Source: Patescibacteria group bacterium UBA910 (GTDB lineage Bacteria; Patescibacteriota; Minisyncoccia; Phycocordibacterales; DATDWN01). Taken from it: DNA of 6,205 nucleotides. Positions within the stretch are counted from its first letter, which is position 1. The number at the start of each line of letters is the position of its first letter. The DNA is taken from the NCBI GenBank assembly GCA_002294445.1, contig DBEI01000058.1:761-6965 (forward strand), written 5' to 3'. The notes under the pieces are model-generated. The model worked only from the letters and a program-made list of their open reading frames with translations. It was not told the origin of the DNA and ran no database searches. The position numbers and the translations under genes are program-made. Below are positions 1 through 4,658 of this stretch, piece by piece.

Positions 1-33
1 ACGCGCACTGTGTGTAGAATTTTTTGTTGTCTG
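1..33. repeat. Direct repeat copy 1 (tRNA 3'-end-like plus T-run)
   Basis: The first 26 bases are identical to 160-185, and the match continues to base 33 with 31 of 33 positions identical. The repeat begins with ACGCGCA, which resembles the end of a tRNA acceptor stem, and continues through GTGTG to a run of six T. Because it touches the window edge it may extend upstream; a complete tRNA gene ending here is plausible but cannot be seen. CACGC and GTGTG could form a short stem ahead of the T-run, so the unit may also act as a weak tRNA terminator. Confidence 0.8.
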
Positions 34-46
34 ATACGAGGGGTGA

Positions 47-66
47 GGTTGGGTTGGGACCCAACC
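47..66. repeat. Perfect 8-bp hairpin
   Basis: GGTTGGGT (47-54) and ACCCAACC (59-66) are perfect reverse complements around the four-base loop TGGG. No T-run follows directly on the + strand, so it is not a standard intrinsic terminator. It lies between the two copies of the 33-bp direct repeat and could be part of a structured RNA or of inserted DNA. Confidence 0.75.
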
Positions 67-71
67 GCAAG

Positions 72-119
72 ACCTTTTGTGATTTTTTATGAATTTCTGA
101 AATAAAAAATCTAAAAGGT
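72..119. repeat. Long AT-rich two-part hairpin
   Basis: GATTTTTTAT (81-90) pairs perfectly with ATAAAAAATC (102-111) around an 11-base loop. Outside it, ACCTTTT (72-78) pairs with AAAAGGT (113-119), separated by a small internal loop (GT opposite T). This gives 17 base pairs in a 48-base segment, more than expected by chance even in AT-rich DNA. It directly precedes the tRNA-like 3' half. I do not recognise a known RNA family, and the interval is too short to be a normal group I intron. Confidence 0.65.
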
Positions 120-168
120 GTACTGTTCCCGTAAGGAATCCCAAGTTCGAATCAAGGTCACGCGCACT
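119..168 (+). pseudogene. tRNA-Leu-like 3' half (relic or partial duplicate)
   Basis: The segment contains a stem-loop like the long variable arm of a class II tRNA (TTCC 126-129, loop CGTAA, GGAA 135-138), then the canonical T-loop context GTTCGAATC (145-153), then CACGCGC-A (161-167), which resembles an acceptor 3' strand with the leucine discriminator A. Seen directly: the T-stem CCAAG (141-145) would need CTTGG on the other side but is followed by CAAGGT, so the stem is broken. No 5' half (acceptor, D-arm, 5' anticodon strand) exists in the preceding 118 bases. Inference: a decayed or partially duplicated tRNA-Leu 3' half. The alternative, a 3' exon of an intron-containing tRNA whose 5' exon lies before the window, cannot be excluded. 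Confidence 0.4.
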
Positions 169-192
169 GTGTGTAGAATTTTTTGCTATCTG
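160..192. repeat. Direct repeat copy 2 (tRNA 3'-end-like plus T-run)
   Basis: This is the second copy of the 33-bp near-identical repeat that opens the window, offset by 159 bases. It follows the T-loop-like sequence directly and ends in the same T-run. The arrangement, a repeated tRNA 3' end flanking other DNA, resembles attachment-site duplication or a local tandem duplication. No integrase gene is visible. Confidence 0.8.
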
Positions 193-223
193 CGGATTTT
201 ATTTATTATCTCAGTTGTGTTTA

Positions 224-229
224 TATAAT
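224..229 (+). promoter_or_regulatory. Candidate -10 box, 62-aa protein gene
   Basis: A perfect TATAAT lies 16 bases before the ATG at 246. No good -35 hexamer is found 16-18 bases upstream. Transcription would start around 236, leaving a leader of about 10 bases that begins within the AGGGGGT Shine-Dalgarno-like sequence (234-240). Confidence 0.5.
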
Positions 230-245
230 ACATAGGGGGTACGAA

Positions 246-434
246 ATGCTTGAACCATTTATCATTGCATTTTCTCGTGCAGAGAAGAAATCGAAATTCT
301 CAATTCCATCGTGGTTTGGATGGGAGCTCGTCATAGTGTTGGTATTGTTGTGTTTTGCTATGTGGTATTCAAGCGACACAGCACATGCGTTCTTCTCAGG
401 GTCATGGGGTCCATCAACATGGAAACTCATATAA
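246..434 (+). CDS. Small single-span membrane protein (62 aa), unknown function
   Basis: I do not recognise the family. I chose ATG 246 because AGGGGGT lies about six bases upstream and a TATAAT box precedes it; an in-frame TTG at 183 would place the start inside the direct repeat and upstream of that promoter. The 62-residue product has a soluble, basic N-terminal part (residues 1-20, with AEKKSK), one strong hydrophobic segment at about residues 26-43 (WELVIVLVLLCFAMWY), and a short aromatic C-terminus rich in G, S and W. It is probably anchored in the cytoplasmic membrane with the basic end inside. It stands alone and is closed by a strong terminator at 521-552. Confidence rests on the start signals and membrane segment, since no homology is known to me. 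Confidence 0.55.
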   Translation: MLEPFIIAFSRAEKKSKFSIPSWFGWELVIVLVLLCFAMWYSSDTAHAFFSGSWGPSTWKLI

Positions 435-458
435 AAGAGGTGAGTGGTAGGAGTGCTA

Positions 459-490
459 AACTCATTATCGATGAGTTCACTGTATTTTTT
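459..490 (+). terminator. Weak hairpin followed by a T-run, possible first terminator
   Basis: AACTCAT (459-465) and ATGAGTT (471-477) form a perfect 7-bp stem with a five-base loop, and six T follow after a six-base gap. The stem is AT-rich and the gap long, so termination would be weak. It precedes a much stronger terminator by about 40 bases, and AAACTCAT also occurs at 423-430. Confidence 0.25.
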
Positions 491-520
491 ATGTTGTTGC
501 CGGTCTGGACATGGATTTCT

Positions 521-552
521 CGGGTGCTGTAGTGATACGGCACCCGTTTTTT
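521..552 (+). terminator. Strong intrinsic terminator after the 62-aa gene
   Basis: CGGGTGC (521-527) pairs with GCACCCG (540-546), extended inward by three more pairs (TGT with ACG, including one G-U) around the six-base loop AGTGAT. Six T follow directly. This closes the first transcription unit. Confidence 0.88.
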
Positions 553-574
553 CTTGCCTTTGTATATGCAAGGG

Positions 575-580
575 TATAGC
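575..580 (+). promoter_or_regulatory. Candidate -10 box, YciC-like gene
   Basis: TATAGC ends five bases before ATG 586 and eleven before the in-frame ATG 592. With the usual distance from -10 to the transcription start, RNA would begin at or just after the first ATG, giving a leaderless or near-leaderless message. TTGCCT (554-559) is a possible -35 at a short spacing of 15 bases. A strong terminator lies just upstream, so this gene needs its own promoter. Confidence 0.4.
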
Positions 581-585
581 ATTAT

Positions 586-1221
586 ATGTATATGGAAAAG
601 ACATTTAGTGTAACAATTATACTAGGAGATGCATGGAAACTCTTTCTTGAACACAAGAGGTTTTATCTTGAGGTTGTACTTGTATTTGGTTTGATTGCCG
701 TGATGGCTGACATGCTCAAAGATGATGAGTCAATGAGGCTTGTGGATGTGGTGCTTTCACTGATCAATACAGTGGCGACGTGGTATGGATCTATGGTTCT
801 CATGAAAGCATCTCTGTCTGTGGCTTCCAATAAGCCAATTGCTTCAGATGTATACAGTTTCAGTGTCTCTACAGTTGTTACTCTGGTAGTCGCTTCAATC
901 GTAACAGGATTAGGTACGTTTGTGAGTTTATTGCTCTTTATTATTCCGGGTATTATGTTTGCTCTTCGTTCAGGTTTGACCCAGTACATTATATTGGATC
1001 AACATCTCAACTCAGTACCTGCTATAAAGAAAAGTTTGGAACTTACAAAAGGGTATTCGTGGAGTTTGCTTAGACTTATGCTGTGTTTTATTGTACTTGC
1101 CCTGGTTTCAGTATTCCCATTGTTTGGCCTTGGATTTGTTATTTTGATTCCGGTCTCAACAATTGCAATGTCATTGGTGTATCACAAGATGCGAACTGAG
1201 CTTCCTGTTACACGGGGTTAA
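586..1221 (+). CDS. Polytopic membrane protein, YciC / GPDPase_memb-like
   Basis: The 211-aa product is an integral membrane protein with hydrophobic segments at about residues 26-42, 52-75, 95-128 (probably two spans), 160-178 and 180-198. The recognisable part is residues 119-165: IIPGIMFALR, then a stretch with YIILDQ, then AIKKSLELTKG and a short W-S-LLRL. This spacing is typical of the YciC / glycerophosphodiester-phosphodiesterase membrane-domain superfamily, where a P-G turn enters a helix and an A-x-x-x-S-x-x-L-x-x-G cytoplasmic helix follows. No catalytic phosphodiesterase domain is present, so it should not be called an enzyme. The biochemical role of such stand-alone domains is not established. 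ATG 592 (MEKTF) is an alternative start six bases inside. The gene is bounded upstream by a terminator and followed 37 bases later by a 35-aa gene. Confidence 0.75.
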   Translation: MYMEKTFSVTIILGDAWKLFLEHKRFYLEVVLVFGLIAVMADMLKDDESMRLVDVVLSLINTVATWYGSMVLMKASLSVASNKPIASDVYSFSVSTVVTLVVASIVTGLGTFVSLLLFIIPGIMFALRSGLTQYIILDQHLNSVPAIKKSLELTKGYSWSLLRLMLCFIVLALVSVFPLFGLGFVILIPVSTIAMSLVYHKMRTELPVTRG

Positions 1222-1244
1222 TTGCATATTTTAATAATTTGTAG

Positions 1245-1250
1245 TTTAAT
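1245..1250 (+). promoter_or_regulatory. Possible -10 box, 35-aa gene
   Basis: TTTAAT ends eight bases before ATG 1259 in an AT-rich gap. The surrounding sequence is too AT-rich for this to be strong evidence, and the small gene could instead be read through from the YciC-like gene, because no terminator separates them. Confidence 0.25.
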
Positions 1251-1258
1251 TTTTAAGG

Positions 1259-1366
1259 ATGCCTAAAAATCCTGGTCTGTTCGTGGAGCGCATAAAATAT
1301 GCGTTTCCGATTGCATGTGTGATTTGTGTCATTGGCTTTATCTTGGCCATGCCACCGGCAAAGTAA
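1259..1366 (+). CDS. 35-aa single-span membrane mini-protein, unknown function
   Basis: The reading frame begins at ATG 1259 and ends at TAA 1364-1366. The product starts MPKNPGLFVERIKYA, continues with one hydrophobic segment at about residues 14-31 (rich in I, V, C, F, L, A) and ends MPPAK. A short amphipathic, basic N-terminus followed by one span is a common design for small membrane proteins. Support comes from the membrane segment, the gap in which no larger gene fits, and a strong terminator that begins ten bases after the stop. Against it: very short length, AAGG touching the ATG too closely to be a proper ribosome-binding site, and no recognised family. It may share a transcript with the upstream membrane protein. 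Confidence 0.5.
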   Translation: MPKNPGLFVERIKYAFPIACVICVIGFILAMPPAK

Positions 1367-1376
1367 CCGAATAAGC

Positions 1377-1400
1377 AAAGGGCGCTTCGGCGCCCTTTTT
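1377..1400 (+). terminator. UUCG-tetraloop intrinsic terminator
   Basis: GGGCGC (1380-1385) and GCGCCC (1390-1395) enclose a TTCG loop closed by C-G, an especially stable tetraloop. AAA before and TTTTT after extend the stem and supply the T-run. It closes the YciC-like / 35-aa unit and insulates pyruvate kinase. Confidence 0.93.
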
Positions 1401-1488
1401 GATATCAAAAACTCGCATTTTTCGTGTTTTTCATGTAGAATGGCTATCTTGTGACCAGAGTCCAAGTAACACATTATTCGTAAATTTA

Positions 1489-1494
1489 TAGATA
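1489..1494 (+). promoter_or_regulatory. Candidate -10 box, pyruvate kinase
   Basis: TAGATA (overlapping TATAGA at 1487-1492) ends seven bases before ATG 1502, and no Shine-Dalgarno precedes the ATG (TTTCAGA). This would give a leaderless message. A competing box, TAGAAT at 1436-1441, would give a leader of about 50 bases. I see no convincing -35 for either. Confidence 0.35.
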
Positions 1495-1501
1495 TTTCAG
1501 A

Positions 1502-2905
1502 ATGAAAAAAACAAAAATTGTAGCAACCATAGGTCCAGCAACAGAGAGCGAAGCACAGCTTACTGCACTCTTGCAAGCAGGTATGAATGTGATGCGACTT
1601 AACTTTTCGCATGGTGATTTTAATGAACATCAGGGACGAGTAAACAACCTCCGAAAGGCGATGAAGAAGACAGGTATTCCTGCGGCTATCCTTCAGGACC
1701 TCGGTGGACCAAAGATTCGAATTGGTATGTTTAAAACAGAATCTGTAATGCTTAAGGTGGGAGAAACTTTCACGCTCACCACAGATAAGATTGAGGGTGA
1801 TGAAACTCGTGTGTCTATCAACTACCCACTTCTTCCAAAAGAAGTACAGAAAGGTCATATTATTTTCCTTCATGATGGACGAAAGAAACTTCAGGTAACA
1901 GATATTAAAGGAAACGATGTGGTATGTAAGGTGCTTGTTGGTGGAGAAATAAAAGGTAAACGAGGTGTGAACTTGCCGGACTCTGATCTCTCTATAAAAG
2001 CACTGACAGATAAGGATCTTGCTGATCTTGAATTTGGTATCAAAAATAAAGTTGATTATGTTGCACTTTCTTTTGTGCGACGACCTTCAGATATTACTGA
2101 ACTTCGAGAAATTCTCGCGAAGCGAAAGTGTGACGCTGGTATCATTGCAAAAATTGAAACACCACAGGCTATTGCGAATATCGATGAAATTATTGAACTT
2201 GTGGACGGTATCATGATTGCGCGAGGAGACTTAGCTATTGAGGTGCCATACGCAAAGGTACCTGGATACCAGAAGATGATGATTGAAAAGTGTAATGCAC
2301 TTGGTAAACCAATCATTACTGCAACTCAGATGATGGAGTCTATGATCAAATCTCCTGTGGCAACACGAGCAGAAGTTTCAGATGTTGCAAATGCAATCAT
2401 TGATGGTACTGATGCAGTGATGCTTTCAGAAGAAACAACACTTGGTGATTTTCCGGTAGATGCAGTGACCGTGATGGCGACAGTGGCCGAAGAAATTGAA
2501 AATGAATACGAAACAGGTTTTGCAATTTCAGAAACACCAGAAGGAACATTGAGTTCATCTGACGCACTTTCTGCGGCGGCAGTAAACACAGCGGAAGATA
2601 CAGCAAGTGAAGCAATTGTGGTGATGTCTGACGATGTAAAAGCTACATGGATGGTTGCTCGATTTAAAGCATCTATGCCAGTTATCGCTGTGACATCAAG
2701 TGAGCGCACATTCAACAAACTCAATCTCTCATGGGGTGTAACTCCAGTCCTTGTAAAGAAAGCGAAAACATTTGCTGAGGCGGTGAAGGGAGCAAAAGCA
2801 GAGCTTTCAAAGATGAAAATTGCAAAGAAAGGGGATACAGTCACTATTCTTGGTGCGATTGATATGAAAGGTCAGGCAAATACTGTGCTTGTAGAGAAGA
2901 TCTAA
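1502..2905 (+). CDS. pyk: Pyruvate kinase
   Basis: This cytoplasmic enzyme transfers phosphate from phosphoenolpyruvate to ADP, giving pyruvate and ATP, the last step of glycolysis. The 467-aa length is normal. Family motifs in order: KIVATIGPAT (5-14), MRLNFSHG (31-38, with Arg32, Asn34 and Ser36 of the active site), QDLGGPKIR (65-73), a B domain at about 75-165 with HDG (124-126), IAKIET (215-220, catalytic Lys217 and metal ligand Glu219), ARGDLAIEVP (240-249, metal ligand Asp243), TATQMMESM (273-281), TRAEVSDVANAI (288-299) and VMLSEET (306-312). The C-terminal domain (about 345-467) holds the usual regulatory-domain pattern with PVIAVT (393-398), but effector use cannot be predicted. Lys71 in GPKIR replaces the glutamate of potassium-dependent enzymes. 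The gene is alone between two terminators, with no glycolytic neighbours. Confidence 0.98.
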   Translation: MKKTKIVATIGPATESEAQLTALLQAGMNVMRLNFSHGDFNEHQGRVNNLRKAMKKTGIPAAILQDLGGPKIRIGMFKTESVMLKVGETFTLTTDKIEGDETRVSINYPLLPKEVQKGHIIFLHDGRKKLQVTDIKGNDVVCKVLVGGEIKGKRGVNLPDSDLSIKALTDKDLADLEFGIKNKVDYVALSFVRRPSDITELREILAKRKCDAGIIAKIETPQAIANIDEIIELVDGIMIARGDLAIEVPYAKVPGYQKMMIEKCNALGKPIITATQMMESMIKSPVATRAEVSDVANAIIDGTDAVMLSEETTLGDFPVDAVTVMATVAEEIENEYETGFAISETPEGTLSSSDALSAAAVNTAEDTASEAIVVMSDDVKATWMVARFKASMPVIAVTSSERTFNKLNLSWGVTPVLVKKAKTFAEAVKGAKAELSKMKIAKKGDTVTILGAIDMKGQANTVLVEKI

Positions 2906-2912
2906 TCAAAGC

Positions 2913-2926
2913 TTTCGTGTGCGAAA
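2913..2926 (+). other. Small hairpin after pyk
   Basis: TTTCG (2913-2917) and CGAAA (2922-2926) form a 5-bp stem with a TGTG loop just upstream of, and overlapping by three bases, the pyk terminator stem. It may only be incidental, or it may be an alternative fold competing with that terminator. Confidence 0.3.
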
Positions 2927-2952
2927 AAACAGCCTTTGCAGGGCTGTTTTTT
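2924..2952. terminator. Bidirectional intrinsic terminator after pyk
   Basis: AAAAAACAGCC (2924-2934) pairs over 11 bp with GGCTGTTTTTT (2942-2952) around a seven-base loop. The A-run and T-run make it readable on both strands, although the downstream gene is also on +. It begins 19 bases after the pyk stop. Confidence 0.9.
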
Positions 2953-3080
2953 GATGGTTGTGTATACAATTAGGGATTTAATAGATGGGTGTTTTATTGC
3001 GATTTTTTAATAGGTCTTTTCTTTTTTCAAAAAATATTATCTTTTGGTGTATTCACTTTTTTCTTTTAATACTTTAAGGC

Positions 3081-3086
3081 TATAAT
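3081..3086 (+). promoter_or_regulatory. -10 box giving a predicted leaderless transcript
   Basis: A perfect TATAAT ends exactly six bases before ATG 3093, so the usual start distance puts +1 on the A of the start codon. No useful Shine-Dalgarno is present (AAGG at 3076-3079 is 13 bases away and would lie upstream of the transcript). The -35 region is a T-rich tract without a good TTGACA. Confidence 0.6.
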
Positions 3087-3092
3087 AGCTAC

Positions 3093-3392
3093 ATGATTAC
3101 AAACAGACGAACATTATTTCTTGGTATCTTTATTGTCCTAATTCCGTTTCTCGGATTTCCTTCTTCATGGAAGACATTTATGATTGTGATTTCTGGTCTT
3201 ACATTGATTAGTTTTTCTGTGGAGATTACTATTCCAAAAAAAATATCAAAACGTCCGCTTCGTAGAAAAGAGACTATTACTCCAGTATTTCGAGAAAGCA
3301 TCATCATACCTACAACTACAGTGCAACGAAAAGATAAAGATATGGAAGTTGGTGTAGAAGAGAGCGGCTCAGAACCAAGTGAACAGTCATGA
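3093..3392 (+). CDS. Two-span membrane protein with charged tail (99 aa), unknown function
   Basis: I do not recognise the family. Residues 7-22 (TLFLGIFIVLIPFLGF region) and 28-46 are hydrophobic and separated by a short PSSWK turn, so the protein is probably a hairpin in the membrane. Residues 49-60 are strongly basic (KK, KR, RRK), then follow TTT and RKDKD, and the last dozen residues are acidic and serine-rich. By the positive-inside rule, both ends should be cytoplasmic. The stop codon overlaps the start of the glycoside hydrolase gene (ATGA, 3389-3392), implying one transcript and coupled translation. This suggests a partner or accessory of that enzyme, though no domain shows how. The start is fixed by a TATAAT box six bases before the ATG. 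Confidence 0.7.
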   Translation: MITNRRTLFLGIFIVLIPFLGFPSSWKTFMIVISGLTLISFSVEITIPKKISKRPLRRKETITPVFRESIIIPTTTVQRKDKDMEVGVEESGSEPSEQS

Positions 3393-4612
3393 AGTCTTTA
3401 CCAAAACATGTAGTAAGTATTGTTCTTATATTGCTTGCATGTTTTATATTTATTGTTATTTTTTTACTTCCTAATATATTTCCTGATACATACAGAAGCG
3501 AAGCGTTGGTGCTCGGTACGACTTCACCTCAAGTATCTCAAAATGCAGAAGATACTATCAAGGTAACCCACATACAAACTCCTGATGCAGTAAAAGCGAT
3601 TTATATGACGCAATGTGTTGTGGGTACTCCAAATCTGAGAAAAAAACTAGTTGATTTGGTAGACACGACAGAGCTCAATACAATCATTATTGATATTAAA
3701 GATTTCTCTGGAACAATTAGTTTTCCTACACAGAGTTCGCTTCTCACATCTGCGTCCATGAAAGGGTGCGGAGCGTATGATATGAAGGAGTTCATTGCGA
3801 CGCTTCATGAAAAAAATATATACGTGATTGGTCGTATTACTGTATTTCAAGATCCATTTTATACAAAAGCTCATCCGGAACAAGCAGTACAGAGCAAACA
3901 AGGTGGTATATGGAAAGATCGCAAAGGACTTTCATTTATTGATGTATCAAGTCGGAATTATTGGGATGTAGTTGTTCAACTCTCTAAAGAATCACACGAA
4001 CTTGGTTTTGATGAATTAAATTATGACTATATTCGTTATCCATCTGATGGAAATATGGCGGATGCTTCATATGTAAACCAAAATAAGCAAGTTGCATTGG
4101 AAACATTTTTTAAATACCTCCATGAGAATGTAAGTCCGCTTGGTGTGGTGATGTCAGCAGATCTCTTTGGTATGACCACGGTTGCGTATGAGGATATGGG
4201 TATTGGTCAGATGCTTGAACAAGCATTGCCGTATTTTGATTATATTGCACCTATGGTGTACCCATCTCATTTTGCAAAGAATTTCAATGGATATGCTGAT
4301 CCAAATAAAAATGTATACGGAGTAATTGCCCATTCGATGGGGGAGGCGGTGAAAAGAGCAGAAGCAACTACGACACGGATTGCGTCAATTGGTGCAGAAC
4401 CGATCGCATCAACCTCCCCACGGTTGTACAAAAAACCAGCGTATGCACGCACAAAACTTCGTCCATGGCTTCAGGATTTTAGTTATGGTGGTACCTATGG
4501 TCCAAAAGAAGTGAGAGACCAGATTCAAGCAACGTATGATGTGGGACTCACATCATGGATGCTTTGGAGTCCGTCAAATAAATACACAAGTTCAGCATTG
4601 AACAAAGAGTAG
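3389..4612 (+). CDS. Membrane-anchored putative glycoside hydrolase (DUF4015-type)
   Basis: The 407-aa product has a short basic N-terminus, a hydrophobic segment at about residues 8-28 that is an uncleaved anchor or signal, and a linker to about residue 60. The rest matches the DUF4015 / PF13200 putative glycosyl hydrolase pattern, a TIM-barrel fold: VKAIYMT (68-74), TIIIDIKDFSG (98-108), YVIGRI (145-150), GFDELNYDYIRYP (206-218), VMSADLFG (254-261), DYIAPMVYP (284-292), RPWLQDF (358-364) and SWMLWSP (389-395). Acidic residues in these strand ends (Asp102, Asp105, Asp208, Glu209, Asp213, Asp258) are candidates for catalysis, but the family's mechanism and substrate are not established. It should act outside the membrane, perhaps on envelope polysaccharide or peptidoglycan. 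It overlaps the upstream gene by four bases and has no separate promoter. A cysteine (Cys19) lies within the hydrophobic segment, but no clear lipobox is seen. Confidence 0.85.
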   Translation: MKSLPKHVVSIVLILLACFIFIVIFLLPNIFPDTYRSEALVLGTTSPQVSQNAEDTIKVTHIQTPDAVKAIYMTQCVVGTPNLRKKLVDLVDTTELNTIIIDIKDFSGTISFPTQSSLLTSASMKGCGAYDMKEFIATLHEKNIYVIGRITVFQDPFYTKAHPEQAVQSKQGGIWKDRKGLSFIDVSSRNYWDVVVQLSKESHELGFDELNYDYIRYPSDGNMADASYVNQNKQVALETFFKYLHENVSPLGVVMSADLFGMTTVAYEDMGIGQMLEQALPYFDYIAPMVYPSHFAKNFNGYADPNKNVYGVIAHSMGEAVKRAEATTTRIASIGAEPIASTSPRLYKKPAYARTKLRPWLQDFSYGGTYGPKEVRDQIQATYDVGLTSWMLWSPSNKYTSSALNKE

Positions 4613-4620
4613 TTGTGCCT

Positions 4621-4648
4621 TTATACAACAGAGACTCTTGTTGTATAA
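4621..4648. promoter_or_regulatory. Perfect 10-bp inverted repeat overlapping the ATPase promoter
   Basis: TTATACAACA (4621-4630) and TGTTGTATAA (4639-4648) are perfect reverse complements with an eight-base spacer. The right arm contains five of the six bases of the -10 box. The repeat begins eight bases after the hydrolase stop and is followed by ATATTTTC. It could be a repressor operator for the ATPase gene, a weak AT-rich terminator for the hydrolase operon, or both. Confidence 0.6.
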
Positions 4649-4649
4649 T
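4644..4649 (+). promoter_or_regulatory. -10 box, ATPase gene
   Basis: A perfect TATAAT ends nine bases before ATG 4659, so the message would have a leader of about 0-3 bases. There is no Shine-Dalgarno in the ATTTTCATA that precedes the ATG. The -35 position is occupied by the left arm of an inverted repeat (TTATAC), a poor -35 hexamer. Confidence 0.55.
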
Positions 4650-4658
4650 ATTTTCATA

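Noticed and set aside
1..192. A CRISPR array or group I intron suggested by repeats and hairpins
   Set aside because: There are only two repeat copies 159 bases apart, and the spacing and length fit neither spacers nor an intron core; no P7-like or splice signals were found.
183..245. TTG 183 as an upstream start for the 62-aa protein, giving 83 aa
   Set aside because: It lies within the direct repeat, upstream of the TATAAT at 224-229, and has no ribosome-binding site; ATG 246 has a good one.
419..532. A 37-codon frame overlapping the end of the 62-aa gene, hydrophobic at its C-terminus
   Set aside because: It has no ribosome-binding site, ends inside the terminator loop and overlaps the better supported gene.
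221..604. A 127-codon reading frame on the - strand opposite the 62-aa gene
   Set aside because: It runs through the strong terminator at 521-552 and the promoter and start of the 211-aa gene, has a His- and Pro-rich unstructured composition and no promoter or ribosome-binding site. The shorter + strand frame has clear start signals and a membrane segment.
1436..1441. TAGAAT as the main pyk promoter with a regulated leader
   Set aside because: No matching -35 and no recognisable riboswitch or attenuator in the 60 bases that follow; kept only as an alternative.
1253..1873. A 206-codon - strand frame opposite the start of pyk
   Set aside because: It is antisense to the unmistakable pyruvate kinase N-terminus, spans a terminator and shows Cys/His-rich shadow composition.
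2326..2844. A 172-codon - strand frame opposite the pyk C-terminal half
   Set aside because: It is antisense to conserved pyruvate kinase coding sequence, and its Ser/Ala/Thr/Val-rich composition mirrors the codon pattern of the sense strand.
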